Below are positions 1-12,508 of a stretch of 64,000 nt of DNA, piece after piece. The notes under the pieces are model-generated. The model saw only the letters and a list, made by a program, of their open reading frames with translations, was not told where the DNA came from and did no database searches. Made by a program: the position numbers and the translations under genes. This DNA is from Agaricus subrufescens (lineage: Eukaryota > Basidiomycota > Agaricomycetes > Agaricales > Agaricaceae), in contig CM057058.1 in assembly GCA_029945375.1 (NCBI GenBank), forward strand, positions 2,666,001 to 2,730,000. The letters run 5' to 3'. Every line of letters starts with the position of its first letter. The stretch's first letter is position 1.

Positions 1-569
1 TGAGTGCCAAGGATTAGAACAGTCAACAGCCCATTTTCGGGTCGCATAGAGGTGTTTTCGATGCGAGACATTCCCGAGATAATACGAATAGCCCAGAACA
101 GCTGTGGTATGTATTCAGGGTCCCCGATGAACAATATCTGCGCTCGGTGCTAAGAAAACTAGACAATGCCTGAATATGATGAACGTGGCTCTTCATTGAA
201 TGTCGCTTGAGGTCCTCGCGTTGGAAAATTTGGACTTGGTACGTGGAGGCCCGAATTGACCCAGTCGCTGTGGGGTGCGGTAAAGTACATAGAAGCGACC
301 AACCATTACGCTAGTAATAAGTACCACCTCAGTTTCTTTGTTACATAATGTCAGGTGTATAGCAATTACAGTAGAAAATTTACTGCCAAGTACAGAAGCA
401 ACTACATAGATTCAATAGATATAAGCATACGATAACTATATGATGATGAGGTACGTCCAGAAATACCATAGATAACAAACGGTCTTAAACTACGTCAGCG
501 AATTGATCACTATTTTTACGCAGGTAAGTTGACAAAATTTTGGGAAATTCTCAGTCGAAAAGGATAAAC
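1..569. other. Gene-free 3' flank of the NIPA-like gene
   Basis: No reading frame with a recognisable domain and no tRNA-like fold was seen. The sequence is AT-leaning and unique-looking. It lies downstream of the minus-strand transporter gene, so part of it is probably that gene's 3' untranslated region. The left edge may cut into another gene's flank, but nothing coding can be supported. Confidence 0.5.
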
Positions 570-2508
570 CTAGTCTCCCAAACCGTGTTGGCTCCTTGGT
601 GACGCGCTAAAGGGGCTGTCATTGCCGGAGAGACCGTATAAGCTTCTATTACCACCAAATGATCCGTGAATGAGCGCTTCTCTATCTCGTCCATCGCGGA
701 TATGATTGTACTCTCTGGGTAAAGAGGATGATTCGAGGGATGGGCTGTGCAAAAGAAGCAGATGCTAAAAAGGTGGCGAGAAATGGCGTGAAAAAGGTGG
801 TAAACGGTATATTCCATTTACGGCCTACCTGTGCGGATGAGATGCCGACCAAGGCGACGCCGCTCATTTTTCTTCTAAGGGTGGGAGAATCCTCTACGCC
901 ACTTGGTAGTACAAGTGTCGCCCTTCGTCGCTTCCCAATTGTTCCCATGCCCAACCTTGTCCCCTCTTCGACTGAGTCGCTAGGCGTCTGATCGGGTTCG
1001 TGTTGGGTACTTCCGGCCCCATTGGTAAGGATGAATACTCCAACGAATGTGGCTCCACATCCATACAAAAAGGTGATGATTGTATGGAAACCAGCTCTTT
1101 CAAAATCGCCGTATAGAATGGCGCTACCCGTGATCGCCGACAAAGTGAAGAGCACAAATTGAATAGGAATCACGGTCTAGATACAATAATAATCTGGTCA
1201 GAAAGATCAAAACGTTTGATGTCGGGCATGACATACCTTGCCGTCAAAACGCATCAAGGCGCGGTTGAGATATCTGACCTGTCCAACGCCAGTTCCAGCG
1301 AGCGTCTATGATGGAACACAGTCAATCATAATTTATTTTGAGATTCCAAGATACTTACAAGAATGAGAGGATATGTGATCCATTCAGTAAAGATTCCGTA
1401 CCACTCCAGGGTAATGAGGGTGGAAAGAGCTTTAGTTGATAGAACTGTGAAGCCGCCAAATAAGGCACATAATCCTACGTCAACGAAAACGTAAGTCCGT
1501 CCGAGTCTTCCATGGGAGAGAGTACCGAGAACGATCGCGCCGAGGACATAACATCCCGCATAGATGAGAAAGGGTGTTTGTAAGATTGCATCAACGAGTT
1601 GCTCAGGGTCGAGCCTCGTGTCAGACGCATTGGAGGAAAGAACGACTGTAACTGCTCCGACGATAGCGATGCAGATGCCAAAGAAATCGCGCTAGAATCG
1701 ACTTAGCATGCATTCTATTCCCTTGTATCGTATATACCTTGCGAAAATGCTCTCCTAGCATAACAGGTGCAAATGCGCAATTGGCGATAAGAGCGAACTA
1801 AAAAATGGCACCGTGAGTGGGCTGCCGAACTCGAGAGAGGGAGATTTGTTACGGTTCCCAATGGGGCCACCACCGATGCGGGGGCAAACGCGTAGGAAAT
1901 GAAGTTTCCTAGCTCGCCGACGTTCATAAGGAAAAAACCTGCCCACCTAAGCACAAGATAAGATGCGGAACACCGAGTGATGAAGCCGAGACGTACCAGA
2001 GTTTTGACTTTAAGTAGGCCGATTCGTGTTCATCCTTAGCATCTGAGCTAACTCCCGGGTGTTCGAGCGCGGTATCTTCAGGCATGACGTCGGTGTGGAG
2101 TAGCGGAACTCCTTTCTTCTGGTTTTGTTGCCTTGGGCGAAAGATTCGGGAGAGGAAAGAGGTCGGTTGGGGCTTGTGAGGGTCCCCGTTTCTTTGAGGA
2201 CTCGTGTAAAGGCTAGGAGAGTGGTTTACTGAGAGTAAAGGCTGGGTCTCGGGAGGGGTATCCGAGCCCCGGGGACTAGGAGATTCGGTGATGATTGTGT
2301 CGGAATCGGCATCCTGTTCGTTCACGCTTTGTCTGCGGCCCATGAAAGAACGGGGAGGTGGCACAGGATCTGGGGAGTTTCTTTCCGCATCGAGGCGCTT
2401 GTGGGCGAGCTTCTGGAGATTGAGGGCGAGAGATATGAGGACGTTGCCGGAGATGGCGACGGCGATGCCGATGACGGTCTGGGTGGTGAGGGTGGGGAGG
2501 TCGTCCAT
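570..2508 (-). CDS. NIPA-like magnesium transporter (DUF803 family)
   Basis: A multi-exon gene for a polytopic membrane protein of the NIPA family, whose characterised members carry Mg2+ across membranes. The start is the ATG at 2506-2508 (MDDLPTLTTQTVIGIAVAIS). The first membrane helix follows (GNVLISLALNLQKLAHKR), then a long polar loop rich in Ser and Pro. The family hallmark GFFLMNVGELGNFISYAFAP and the following SVVAPLGTV are read from about 1,950 to 1,840. More helices are encoded between 1,690 and 1,040. The C-terminus is a hydrophilic tail after VALVGISSAQ. I chose the last acceptor (a TTTTTAG near 770) that keeps a serine-rich tail open to a TAG at 570; a second acceptor 18 nt further on would end the protein at 682. 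The family assignment is firm; substrate and membrane are inferred. It is divergent from SEC12, 150 bp apart. Confidence 0.86.
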
Positions 2509-2658
2509 GGGAGATGTCAACGGGGAGGCAGCATGGGTGGGCGCACCGGTCGAGAGTCGAGACAGAGTGAAGGGCCAGATATTCCCTCGTCACGTGCCTT
2601 CATGACTGCCCCCCGCGCGACGTGTTTCCACTTTCCGGAAATCCCGCAGAGTCCAGCA

Positions 2659-4334
2659 ATGCGCCCTCGCCACACCCCCCACACCCTCCCCGCCTTCCCC
2701 GTCCACGCCGCCGCCTTTCTCGCCCCGGACCAGCTCGTCCTCGGTGGCGGCGGCGGCTTCTCCAAGACCGGTGTCCAGAACAAGATCGTATGCCTCCCCA
2801 CCTTGAAGCTACCGACGCATCTTACAGATCCTCACAGCGTCTCTACTCTATAGGCTCAGAGCGTACCATCGACCTCAAGACAGAGATTCAAGTAGAAGAT
2901 GCCCCGACAAGTATGGCTGCTGATCCACAGGCGAGTGCCAGCGTTCCTTGCCAACACCCTCGTCTCATCCTCCTTAGTCCAACACTGTCGTTTGTGGCAT
3001 CAACAGCTCACAGGACAAGATTCTCAAAGGCGAGAATGAGAACTGTCGTTTGTTCACTCTCCGTGATGATGCGTACGCATGTCTATTCTCTCGACACCGC
3101 GCTCGATCCAACAATGTAAAAGGTTTCATCTCGACGCAGTCAGAGGTACTCTACCTGCAGACGAAGACGACTATCAGGTCTGTGCAATGACCACAATTTC
3201 CGGAAGTATGCTCAAGTGAAAGTAGAAAGTCACTGTGCTGTCCCAAGACCGAAGTTTAATGGCCGTTGCTGGTTGTCATAATGTGCGCACTTCCGGCGGC
3301 AATTTTTTGGTCTTTTCTCACCTTATTATAGCTTTCCCTTCTCTCGTTCCCAGATCTTACCCCTCTCGCTGCTTCGATCCAGCTTGAGAAGGAGATTTAT
3401 GACGCCACTTTCTCAAACACAAATGACACAGTTTGTTGTTATCTAGTTCTGGCTGTAGCGAATACTCAAAGTGACAATAGTTGGTAGTCGCTACCACGCA
3501 TAATCTCCTCGTTTACTCCATAAAACCCTCACCTTTGTCCTCAACAGATAAGGGCAAGGGTAGAGTTGAGTCGGGAGAAACACTCAAAACACTGGAGCTC
3601 ATACACACCGTCGATCTTCCACCGAATGTCAGCACACCCTGCACTTTCCGCTCAGTGAGGTTTGTTGAATTCATTTAATGTTATTATCTGTAGCTCACCT
3701 TTGGGTCTCAGATTTCACCCTCACGAGAGTGATGTTATTTACACCGTCATAAATACCTCGCCACCTCGCTCGCGAGGCCGCAAGTCACCACCACGACAGG
3801 GATATATTTCCCGGTGGAATACGCGTACCTGGACTGTGGAAAGGCACAAGAAAGTTGGCGACAAAGCTTTGACTGCTTTTGACATCAGGTATTGAAGCAT
3901 TGTGTCCGGCTTCTTGCTTTTCTTATAATTTTCAGTTTCGATGGCCGATTCATTGGATATGGGTCGTCCGACCTGTCGATCGGAATGTTAGACTCGAAGA
4001 CGCTTACTGTATTTCTTTTTACCACTCTCTCGACTTCGTCCGTTCTGAACGATTTTTCAGCCCATCTGCACTATTTTGAAGGCTCACGAATTTCCACCAA
4101 CAATAGTCAAGTTTGATCCCTCCACAAAGCTCCTAGTATCTGGCAGTGCAGATTATTCTCTGCGCATTGTAACGATACCTGTCGTCGTCGGTGGCTCTTG
4201 TACGTTTCGTTCGTCTTGACTGCAGAAATTCTGGTTAACCAATTGTACGTTCAGCCTGGACAATAATGATTCTCTTGGTGGCACTCCTCATTGCTCTGGT
4301 GGCCGTTGCGTTGCAGAATAAGCAGCTCAGATGA
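2659..4334 (+). CDS. SEC12: SEC12-like guanine nucleotide exchange factor for Sar1
   Basis: Encodes a WD40-repeat protein of the Sec12/PREB family, the ER membrane exchange factor that loads Sar1 with GTP to start COPII coat assembly. The N-terminus from the ATG at 2659 reads PVHAAAFLAPDQLVLGGGGG and then FSKTGVQNKI, which is the family's glycine-rich potassium-binding loop essential for exchange. The first intron ends at a CACAG before the RLYSIGSERTID exon. Later exons give propeller blades such as VVATTHNLLVYSIK, LRFHPHESDVIYTV, FIGYGSSDLSIGMLDSKTL and KLLVSGSADYSLRIV. One hydrophobic segment (WTIMILLVALLIALVAVALQ) and a four-residue tail before TGA at 4332-4334 form the C-terminal anchor. 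Many short introns break the gene. It converges on TAF9 with about 100 bp between stops. Confidence 0.9.
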
Positions 4335-4436
4335 TGATATGGGCCGGTTTATATGCGCATCTTTGTTAGACATTAATATATATATCTATATCATTCTTAT
4401 ACTACATGCGACAATTGCAGACAGAACATGGGAATA

Positions 4437-5292
4437 TCAGTCATAATCGTCTTCCTCCACTAGTTTTCTTTTGACTTCGCCTGAAGGGGGTGCGGTCTGC
4501 ACCTCTTCCATACCGTCGCTTTCTTCTTCCTCATCATCACCTCCCGCAAATAAGCCATCTTCCTCTTCACCTGCATCACTACCTTCGTCTGCTGCTTGCG
4601 TTGCTGCTACCGCGGCTGGTGTTCCAAACATGTCAACATCAGAAGGTGTTGCTATAGCGCTGATAGGGAAAGGCGCTTCTTCGCGAACAGGTAGAGGTGC
4701 CGGAACAGGTGGTGGCTCCATGACTTCGTCCTCGTCCTCTTCCTGCTCTTCCTGCTCTTGCTCCTGCTCGTCCTCTTCCGAATCAGTTACTTCAAATTCT
4801 TCAAGATCGAGGTAGGTGAGATCCGGCGGAGGTTTGTTGGGAATGAGGTTGAAGTCAACATTGACGAGACAGTCCGACTGAGGCGGCAACCGTACGCCAA
4901 ACACCTCTGGAACCGCTGGTAAGGGAGATGCGTTGACTTCGTTTGCCAAAGAAAGGATATACTAAGCAATTAATTTCAGTGACGAATGGTGGGAGTGAGA
5001 GGCGTTATACCTCTTTCGGCACGCGGCCACCAAATTCCCAACCAACGCGTGCTTGCACGGCCAGAATCACGTCGTCCATGTCGAGCTTACCCCCTCTGCC
5101 AGCATGTTCGGCATATACACTGGCGTCAGTCAGGACCTGTGCAGTGTATCTGTGTGAGAATTCCAACAACTGGTGCAGAACGCTGGGTTGGACATCCTGA
5201 ATGCTAGGGGTAGCGGAGAGGAGGAGAGCAATGGCCCGTGCGGTGCTCGGCAAGTTTTCCGCTGGCCGAGAGGAAGACGAAACGGCGGCCAT
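4437..5292 (-). CDS. TAF9: TFIID subunit 9 (TAF9), histone-fold protein
   Basis: TAF9 is shared by TFIID and SAGA, where it pairs with TAF6 through an H3-like histone fold. From the ATG at 5290-5292 the protein reads MAAVSSSSRPAENLPSTARA and continues into the helices (SIQDVQPSVLHQLLEFSHRY, TAQVLTDASVYAEHAG, KLDMDDVILAVQARVGWEF). One intron of about 55 nt (GTATAA...GCTTAG, near 4,957-5,010) joins VPKE to YILSLANEVN, matching the family. After the conserved LPAVPEVFGVRLPP segment comes a long acidic tail rich in Glu, Asp and Gln that ends EEDDYD. An in-frame ATG upstream (5451) would add 53 residues unlike the family, so it was not used. Divergent from ISU1, 235 bp start to start. Confidence 0.93.
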
Positions 5293-5527
5293 GAGCGGAG
5301 AGTGGAACCGGATCTCTGTGTGGTCGCATTTGGCGGCGCGTGCCTTATCAGATAAGCACGGTGCTCCAATCGGAGGCCATGGCCCAAGCCCCACCCGCAT
5401 GGCCAACCCGAATCGGGAGGCCGAATGGAGTTTCACGTGACTCTCGGCCAATTGCAGGAAAGCTGACTAACAGCGCGACCCCTCCTTAATGCCACCCGTG
5501 CTCGCCGACTCTCTTCCTCAGTCCACC

Positions 5528-6270
5528 ATGTTTCGTTCCGCAATCGCACGACCCCTTTTCGCTGCCTCTCGCCCGACGGCCCGACGCGTCGTCGCAAGAC
5601 CACCTGTTGCCGCCCGCAATTACCATGAGAAAGTAATCTCGCATTATGAGAAACCTCGAAATGTTGGTTCTAGGCCTGGGCCATATCTGAAACTTCCTTA
5701 TCTGATATGCACTCCTCTGTCTCTTTAGGTGGGATCTCTTCCTAAAAATGACGTTGACGTCGGCACAGGGCTTGTAGGGGCTCCTGCGTAAGTATTCTCA
5801 TCCAACTACGCATTATGCGCGGGCTTGACTGACCCTCGAATTTAGCTGCGGTGATGTCATGAAGCTTCAAATTCGCGTAGACGACAACGGAATTATCTCA
5901 GATGTCAAGTTCAAGACATTCGGCTGTGGAAGTGCTATCGCGTCGAGTTCCTATATGACCGAGCGTGTCAAAGGTTTGAGCCTGGATGACGCAGGCAAAA
6001 TCAAAAACACCGAAATTGCAAAGGAGCTTTGCCTGCCGCCCGTGAAGCTACACTGTTCAAGTATGTGATTTCTTCTGTCCGTTTTGGGGCCTGGTCATTG
6101 ATTATGCTCCAGTGCTGGCGGAGGACGCCATTCGGTCTGCAATTCGGGATTATCGATCCAAACGTCAGAAGCTAGCCCAGTCATCCGACCTCGCTAAAAC
6201 AAAGCCCACAGGTTTCATCGATGTTGCAGCACAGGGTGATGCTTCATCTTCAATGCCGGCTTCGGCGTAG
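5528..6270 (+). CDS. ISU1: Mitochondrial iron-sulfur cluster scaffold ISU1
   Basis: The scaffold on which the mitochondrial ISC machinery builds [2Fe-2S] clusters from Nfs1 sulfur. The start in CCACCATG at 5528 gives an Arg-rich, Ser/Ala-rich presequence ([20 protein letters not shown]) followed by [14 protein letters not shown]. Four exons are joined by three introns, giving about 185 residues. The three cluster cysteines are visible in [25 protein letters not shown] and [15 protein letters not shown]; the last of these contains the LPPVK site bound by the Hsp70 chaperone. The C-terminus extends past the usual fungal end with a Ser/Ala-rich stretch to TAG at 6268-6270. An in-frame ATG 39 nt upstream (5489) could add 13 residues. 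The first intron has a GTTGGT donor, unusual but needed to read NVGSLPKN. Confidence 0.95.
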
Positions 6271-6477
6271 ACTTGAATCAATGCAGAATATACACTGCGT
6301 AACCCCCCCTCTATGAATCTTACAAAATTCCATGCATTCCTATTCCATTCCTCTTTCACTTTTGCACTCTGTATAATTATTTTCTCGCATGCTATATGTT
6401 TTTTTCGTAATAGACATTTTGTGATTGTTCGAATGTAGCGTGAGTTGAGTACAACGTGAATTAGAATCTAATGTCGT

Positions 6478-8581
6478 TCATGCGCCCTTTTGTCCCGCGA
6501 ATGAGAAGGTCCCTGAACCAAACCACTTCTCGTTGGCCTCTTTTACCCGTTGCGCCATTGCAGCCCTGTTGGTCAATTCAAAACCTAAGTGGTTGCCGTC
6601 AGATGTGGGGAAGTATATCAAACGATTTTGATTTTCGCGTACCTTGAGCAGGTGTCACACTCAAAGAGGTGGCAGTGCCCGAAGACTGTGACTGGGAGGC
6701 CTGAGCTGACCGTGTGATCGCTGCAGTCCTTAACTTGTTCGCCTTTGAAAGTTTAGCTAGAGACCAAAAGTGAGCGGCCAAGTACGTGAGAATGAGTTAG
6801 CTATGCAATTACCTCGGCTCTTGGCGTCACCCATTCCGGCACGAACTTTGCCCGTACCAGCTCCAATCATACCAAGACCCTTGGTCTGGTCGAAGGCACC
6901 AACTTCTTCCTCGACATCACCGAACGCCATTCTGTTTTGGAGCTTTCGAAGCTCGGTTTGGGCATAAGCTTCTTTTGCTTTGCGGGCCCTGGCGATGAAA
7001 ATTTAGAAGGCAATTATCAAAATTTGGACTTTGTGTCTACTTACCGCTTGCCTCCTCTCCGTTTCTTCGGACCATCACCGGGAACAGGAAGTGCTTTCAC
7101 TACCTTCGCTGGTGGAGGCGCTGCAAGTCGATCAATGTGCTTCTCGATTTTATCTCGTAATGAGTCTCCATATGTACCTGTGCGACGGACAGTCAGATTT
7201 TTACTAGTCAAGTTCCAGAATGGGATGAGTACCATCTCGCCGCTGTCGTTCGAGATCCATTCTAGCTGCAAGCACGCATTTCGCTCCGACAGTTCGTTGC
7301 ACTTTTAATTGATACTCTGGAGGTGTCTGAGTGACAAGGTCAGATTGGAATATGAACCCCGTATGACGACGCTGAGTCGCTGTGGAGAAACCCGCAGTAA
7401 TCTTCTTCTGTGCGCCTAACAACTAAGCGGGACTTAGTGACTGCATTTTTGTTATCGAATAGACAGACTTACGTGCACATTGCAAGCAGGCATTTTGGCT
7501 AAACCGCTAAGACCTCCCGCTACTCCTAGTAATTTCGCAGCTGTAGTGGTACCAACAATGGCTGACAGATTGGGAGCAAGCACATTCATTCTTGAGCTGA
7601 CGTACATGAAAATCTAGAGCAAAGGTCGATTTCAGACCGCCACAAGAACTGGAATTGCCGTACCTTTTTTCGAGCATCTTCTAACCTATCGGCGAGGTTA
7701 CAAGCTTTTTGAATAGCTTTCCATTCGTTGTCAGACAGCTGCCTGCCGGAAGTTGTTGACGCTGTGACGACAACACTCATGATAACCGCAGGCGGCAGAA
7801 CGCCAGTCAAATCGACTTTTGTTAGATCCTGGATTGGAAGTGAGCAGCTCTGCATAGCTTCAAGCCAGTGAACCCACCTCGTTATTGGATAAGGCGCGTA
7901 CGGAACGGATATACATCGTTGAATCCGTTACAAGTTGCTCGAGTTCAGGAAACTTGGGTGCGTAGTGGTCTCGAATAAACTGGAAATATAGTGAGGTCAT
8001 TATCGGCGGCAATACGGAAGACTGACCTTATTGACGATCAATATTTCGTTGTCTACATCAACAGACAAATTGTTCGCTTGTACAATGACATTATATTCTG
8101 GGTTCAGATGTGTTGGAAGAGCCATTTGAGCTACGGTGGATGGATTTTGTTCATATTTCTCGACCTCCTGTTGTACTGGTTAGATCAGTTGATATTAGTT
8201 CTAGAGGCTCGCCTTTAAGACATCCGTCATGCGTTTGCTATTTTCTAACTTTGCAACCTTGCTAACATCGTCAATGCTGCCAAGTTCCATTTGTTGTACG
8301 TCCTCTGCATCAAGCTCGTCCGCAGGTTTTACACCTCCGTCAAGAACCATGCCACTCTGTCCTTCTTCTCCATCTTCTCCCTCAGCGTCCCCTTCACCCT
8401 CAGACATTTCTTCGTCCGATTCGAGAGGGTTAACCTTGCGTTTCCGGCCATTACTTGAGGATGCCTGAACATCTGCTGGAGCAGACGGCGCTTCAGAAGA
8501 ATTCCGAGACTGCTTGTCTTCGTTTTCGTCGCCAGAAAGACCATCCAAATCCGCAAGCAGTTCGTCCGCGAGCCCGCTCAT
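6478..8581 (-). CDS. PRP31: Pre-mRNA splicing factor PRP31
   Basis: PRP31 binds the U4 snRNA-15.5K particle and bridges U4/U6 to U5 in the tri-snRNP. The start is set at the ATG at 8579-8581 because the family begins with [11 protein letters not shown]; an ATG at 8647 in the same frame adds 22 unconserved residues. The N-terminal part is acidic (about residues 10-75). The NOSIC and Nop domains follow: [52 protein letters not shown], and after a splice [20 protein letters not shown] and [20 protein letters not shown]. The C-terminal region shows [20 protein letters not shown], the basic [13 protein letters not shown] stretch and MGFG-like [11 protein letters not shown]. The last exon ends [13 protein letters not shown] before TGA at 6478-6480. 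At least seven introns. Identity is secure. Confidence 0.94.
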
Positions 8582-11500
8582 AGCTTCTTTCTGGTTTGTC
8601 GGTAACGGAAAGGGTAAGCTGAGTTCGGCGTGGGAAAGAAAGCGCATGGCCTAATCCGGTGTAAGGGCTCGCTTGGTCGTTGTCATTTTCGTTCTTCGAT
8701 CTCGCCAAAATCAACGCCTCTCCTTCTAGCGCTATTCGATTTCCTCCTCTGGAGTCCTTTTTTGCGGATTTGATTGCCATGCACTTGGATATCAGCCTCC
8801 TACTGTCTTCTGGCGACTGCATCCGGAGGCCTTGTCAAAGTCTCCAATCAGACCAGACCTGAGTGATTATTTGCTGGATCGATCTCTGCATTAACCGACT
8901 CTAGGTGAGAGGAAATGGAAAATAAGGGTCGCCGAATGCTGGTCATTTGAGGCACTATACTAACCATGTGCACCATGACATATCGCTTCCGCCACGGGCG
9001 CCAAGGTATCAGCCGGGCTACCGTTATGGACAACCGCCATCGAGGGTAAATTTTTCTGAACTGACTTGGTTCACATATCCGCCGAAAAATGCAGGTGAAC
9101 CAACTCAGAAAGCGTGACGCCTATTTTTGGGACCCATACCCACTGCACGCGTGCACACCCGACTACATTCACTGAACAGAGCTGATGGAAGATAACGCAG
9201 GTCCGCGGATCCATCCTGACAATCGGGTGCACTTTCTATGTTAACGATTGAACAGCTTTGATATATCACTCCTTTACAACACCATGGAATCTCATCAAGC
9301 TCATGCAAAAAGCCGATCAACCTCAAAATCTGAACAAGAAGTATGACAGGCGAATATTGGCGAAGTGGCTGAGATAATTGACATGTTCAATTCTCAAGCA
9401 ATTCCATGATCTGCTCATTAATGGCTGAATGGGGTCGAGGTCAAGCCGACTGCCATTACCTCCTCCGTTTAGCGGTGGTCTTTCGGAGACAAGTCGCCTG
9501 ATGAGTCCTCATACTTTGCAAGAGTTGTATGCTCAATACTAATTCCTCCTCTTTTCGTCCGAGAATAGACATGCAGGAATGCAGTACCTTGCATAGCATA
9601 AAATCAAAGAATGTCTGGAACTTCGGAGCTTCCTTGTGAATCTTCTTCGCGGAACGACCATAGCTAACTCCTTTCGCACACCAAAGCGTCGGGATGTACG
9701 GTTAACCACGCTGCGCGCCCGGAGGGTAGCGAGATACTCTATAACCATGATTACTCACAGCCTATTTCTAAACGACTCGGGAGTGCCCAATTTTGCCTAT
9801 GTTTCTGGTCGCATATCAAATTTTGCAGGAATTCGGCATGTGCTACATCAACCGGCACCGTTCTTTGCCAAATCTCATCTTCATTTGTGTCTTGACCTAA
9901 ATCAGCACAGTGGCTCTCATGTCAGGACGGAGGTTTGCTATTTGGACACGGTTGCATAAAATACGGATTTGGCAAACAGGAACCAATCTGGGGGTAACTA
10001 CCTGTGATCATTTGGCTCTATGATGAATGTTCTTCTGATGGTGCCCGAATGCCAATCTTAGTTGCTTCTGACCAACAGACAGGTATAGTCAGCACTACCC
10101 TGGATTCTCCGCGGCCGATTGATCGTGCGTTATGCTGATTTGAGTGGAGCCTGGATGGAATTTCGATATCTGCAGGTGACCTAGGACAAGAATAATTAAT
10201 TAAGCCCCAATAATCGGCAAGATACATGATCAACTCGGAAAATTTACACCTCGAGTCGAAGCTTCTCCAACAGTCTATGTAGCTTAAGAAGCCAAATTTG
10301 ACATCTTTATCTTCTTTGGATCAACTCATGTACGTATTCCCAAAGAATCTTTTGTGATCATTGCTTCTGTCGCAGAATTCCACCTCGAGCGTTCCACGGG
10401 AATAGCCCGGTCCACGTTGACTTTACCCCGCATTCACCTCCTATGCGTCACCTATCCTATAGAGGCGAGATTACTTAAAAAGATAATTTCAACTGCACCG
10501 ACTAATGTGCGCCTTGATCTAGAGCGCTTTGCAATGAGCTGCATCGAGCCGCTGTTACCCTCTGATGGCAATGCGAGGTTGGTTTTCGGTTTTTTGGCGG
10601 AGCTCATTTTTTCCCTCGTGATTTCAACCCACAATGTTACCTCCCCAAATTAAAAAAGCTCGGGGTAACGGCTCATCCTTCCGGCGACAATACAACTCCA
10701 TTGAACACGCATGACATTTGACTCGTGTCCGACAGATATGGGCCACTGGATGTGAGACACTAGCTGGCCACCTCACAAAGTCCACTTGGGGTCCTAAAAC
10801 CATACTCATGAAAGGGTCTGCTCATCCGTCTCGGGTGAAGCGAACTATGGACGAGTTGAGTCTGTGAAAAACTTCTCCTGTTAGAGTATCAAAGACATGA
10901 TTCAATTGGGTGTGACTGAACTAGTGGTTACCATTGAGATGTTTTTTATTTTCGGAAGCATAAATACACACATTCACCACTACGTACCCGCTAGTGACTC
11001 GTCTCTTTCGCACGATGCTAGTGGGCAATAATGCGACTTTGGAAAAATCGATCAGGAAAACTAGAAGCGTGCTCATTTCGAGGGTTCATATCACGCGACG
11101 AAAAATTTCCTATGTCAGTGTTCCAAGGAGATGGCCACCATCAGGATCACCTGCCACTGGTGGTTGTAGGGGTGTATCCGAGGCCACACTCCTCGGCCCT
11201 GGCACGGCCTGGCCTGGCAAACCTGCCTCTCCTGACGGGCCGAGCAGGTTAATTTATCCAAGCGCTTGCCTTTAGGCTAGCGGACTCCAACGCCCGAAGC
11301 CCGCCACCGATGCGGTCTTAAGCCCAAGTAGACCTAGTTTTATCCAAATGGACCTGCCGTAATTCTGGCTCATGGTTTGAGATACGGAATTGACTTATCG
11401 ATGATTTGGGTTTAAGTTACGAGTCAATCAGTTTTCCTGCATGAACCTTGGGTAATTCTGAAGGTCACTGGGACGCACGCTGGGGTATCTATGTGTCCGA

Positions 11501-12508
11501 GTGACTTTTTGTGACCGAACTTCAGAAAGTGGCCCTGGTATTTGATTAAACTTCAGTCTATTTGCAAAGTTAGGGAATAAATTATGGAAAACAGTCATAG
11601 CGGTAAACAATTTGCGTCACGCAAGAGTTGTTTTATCGTCACCCCTGAGGGAGACTATCCACCGATGCAAAACCCTCGAAAGATAAGAGGTAGTGTTCTT
11701 CGATGCCGCTTCTTAATGGCGTATATCAAGCTTAAAAAGGCAATCTTTCCTCCTAATTTGTCAGGAGTGGTTTTTCCAGACACAATGACAGGGGAGCAGG
11801 GCCGTCAGGTTCAACAATCACTGTGGCCCTAAGACATTGTTTCAGATAATTTAGATATCAGAGAGAATGCATTCATGCTGACATGTCTGTACTGGGTTCC
11901 CCATAGGCAGGGTCCGGAGTTAACTGCATCACTTTTCTTGGGATTGCCGTTAGAAACCTCTTTAGGTGCAAGCCGGCGGAAAGGTATTTACAATACATGA
12001 TCCTTGGCGACTGAGGTCGCATTCTTGGAAGTATATATAAAACACATGGGTATAAATGGGCAACATCAATATCGATTAGATAGTTGAGCTATTTGGATCC
12101 CTAGGTACATGGCAACGGTCGAAGGGGGGTGGGGTACCAGTATGATACTCGATTCGAGGACGCGATAAGGGGACGCCGGGAGGATAATGAGGCCTTCCCT
12201 TTCCTCTGTCATTCAAGCTCGGTAGCAGGCAGCGACATTCCAGCGATCGACAACCTGGACGAGGAGCTGGATGGCGCCGTGAGAGCCACGCTGGGACGGA
12301 CCCCAATATCATTGACGTATTTCAGGAGGAAGCCAGGTGAAGTGTTTCCCGATTACATACAGGGACGGATGGTATGCAGAATGACGTATGTGACGTCATC
12401 AGTGCGGTTGAGCGGGGCGCATGTCGGAAGCCTTCGTTCGCTTCTCCTTCGTTGCTGCTCTCCTCTTCTCTTCCTTCCACCACCTTACGGCCACTCACAT
12501 CTCCTCCA
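8582..12508. other. 3.9-kb gene-poor stretch between PRP31 and the RCK2-like kinase
   Basis: No frame longer than about 110 codons shows a known domain, and splicing together neighbouring frames gave nothing recognisable. Most of it is AT-leaning unique sequence; a short GC-rich palindromic island lies at about 11.16-11.32 kb. The last few hundred bases must contain the kinase promoter and 5' leader. An open frame from 12129 runs toward the kinase frame but reads like leader sequence. I cannot tell whether decayed mobile DNA or unknown non-coding RNA genes are present. Confidence 0.45.
11160..11330. repeat. GC-rich island with short inverted repeat
   Basis: A compact GC-rich patch stands out in AT-leaning surroundings. 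It contains an exact 6-bp inverted repeat (CCGAGG at 11178-11183 and CCTCGG at 11191-11196) and clustered GGCCTGG/GGCACGGCC words, then GACGGGCCGAGCAGG. Such patches are often remnants of small non-autonomous elements or LTR pieces in mushroom genomes, but no terminal repeats or target-site duplication could be found by eye. Confidence 0.25.

Noticed and set aside
9498..9520. CTGATGAG, the start of a hammerhead ribozyme core
   Set aside because: No matching stem II or GAAA segment follows, so it is a chance 8-mer.
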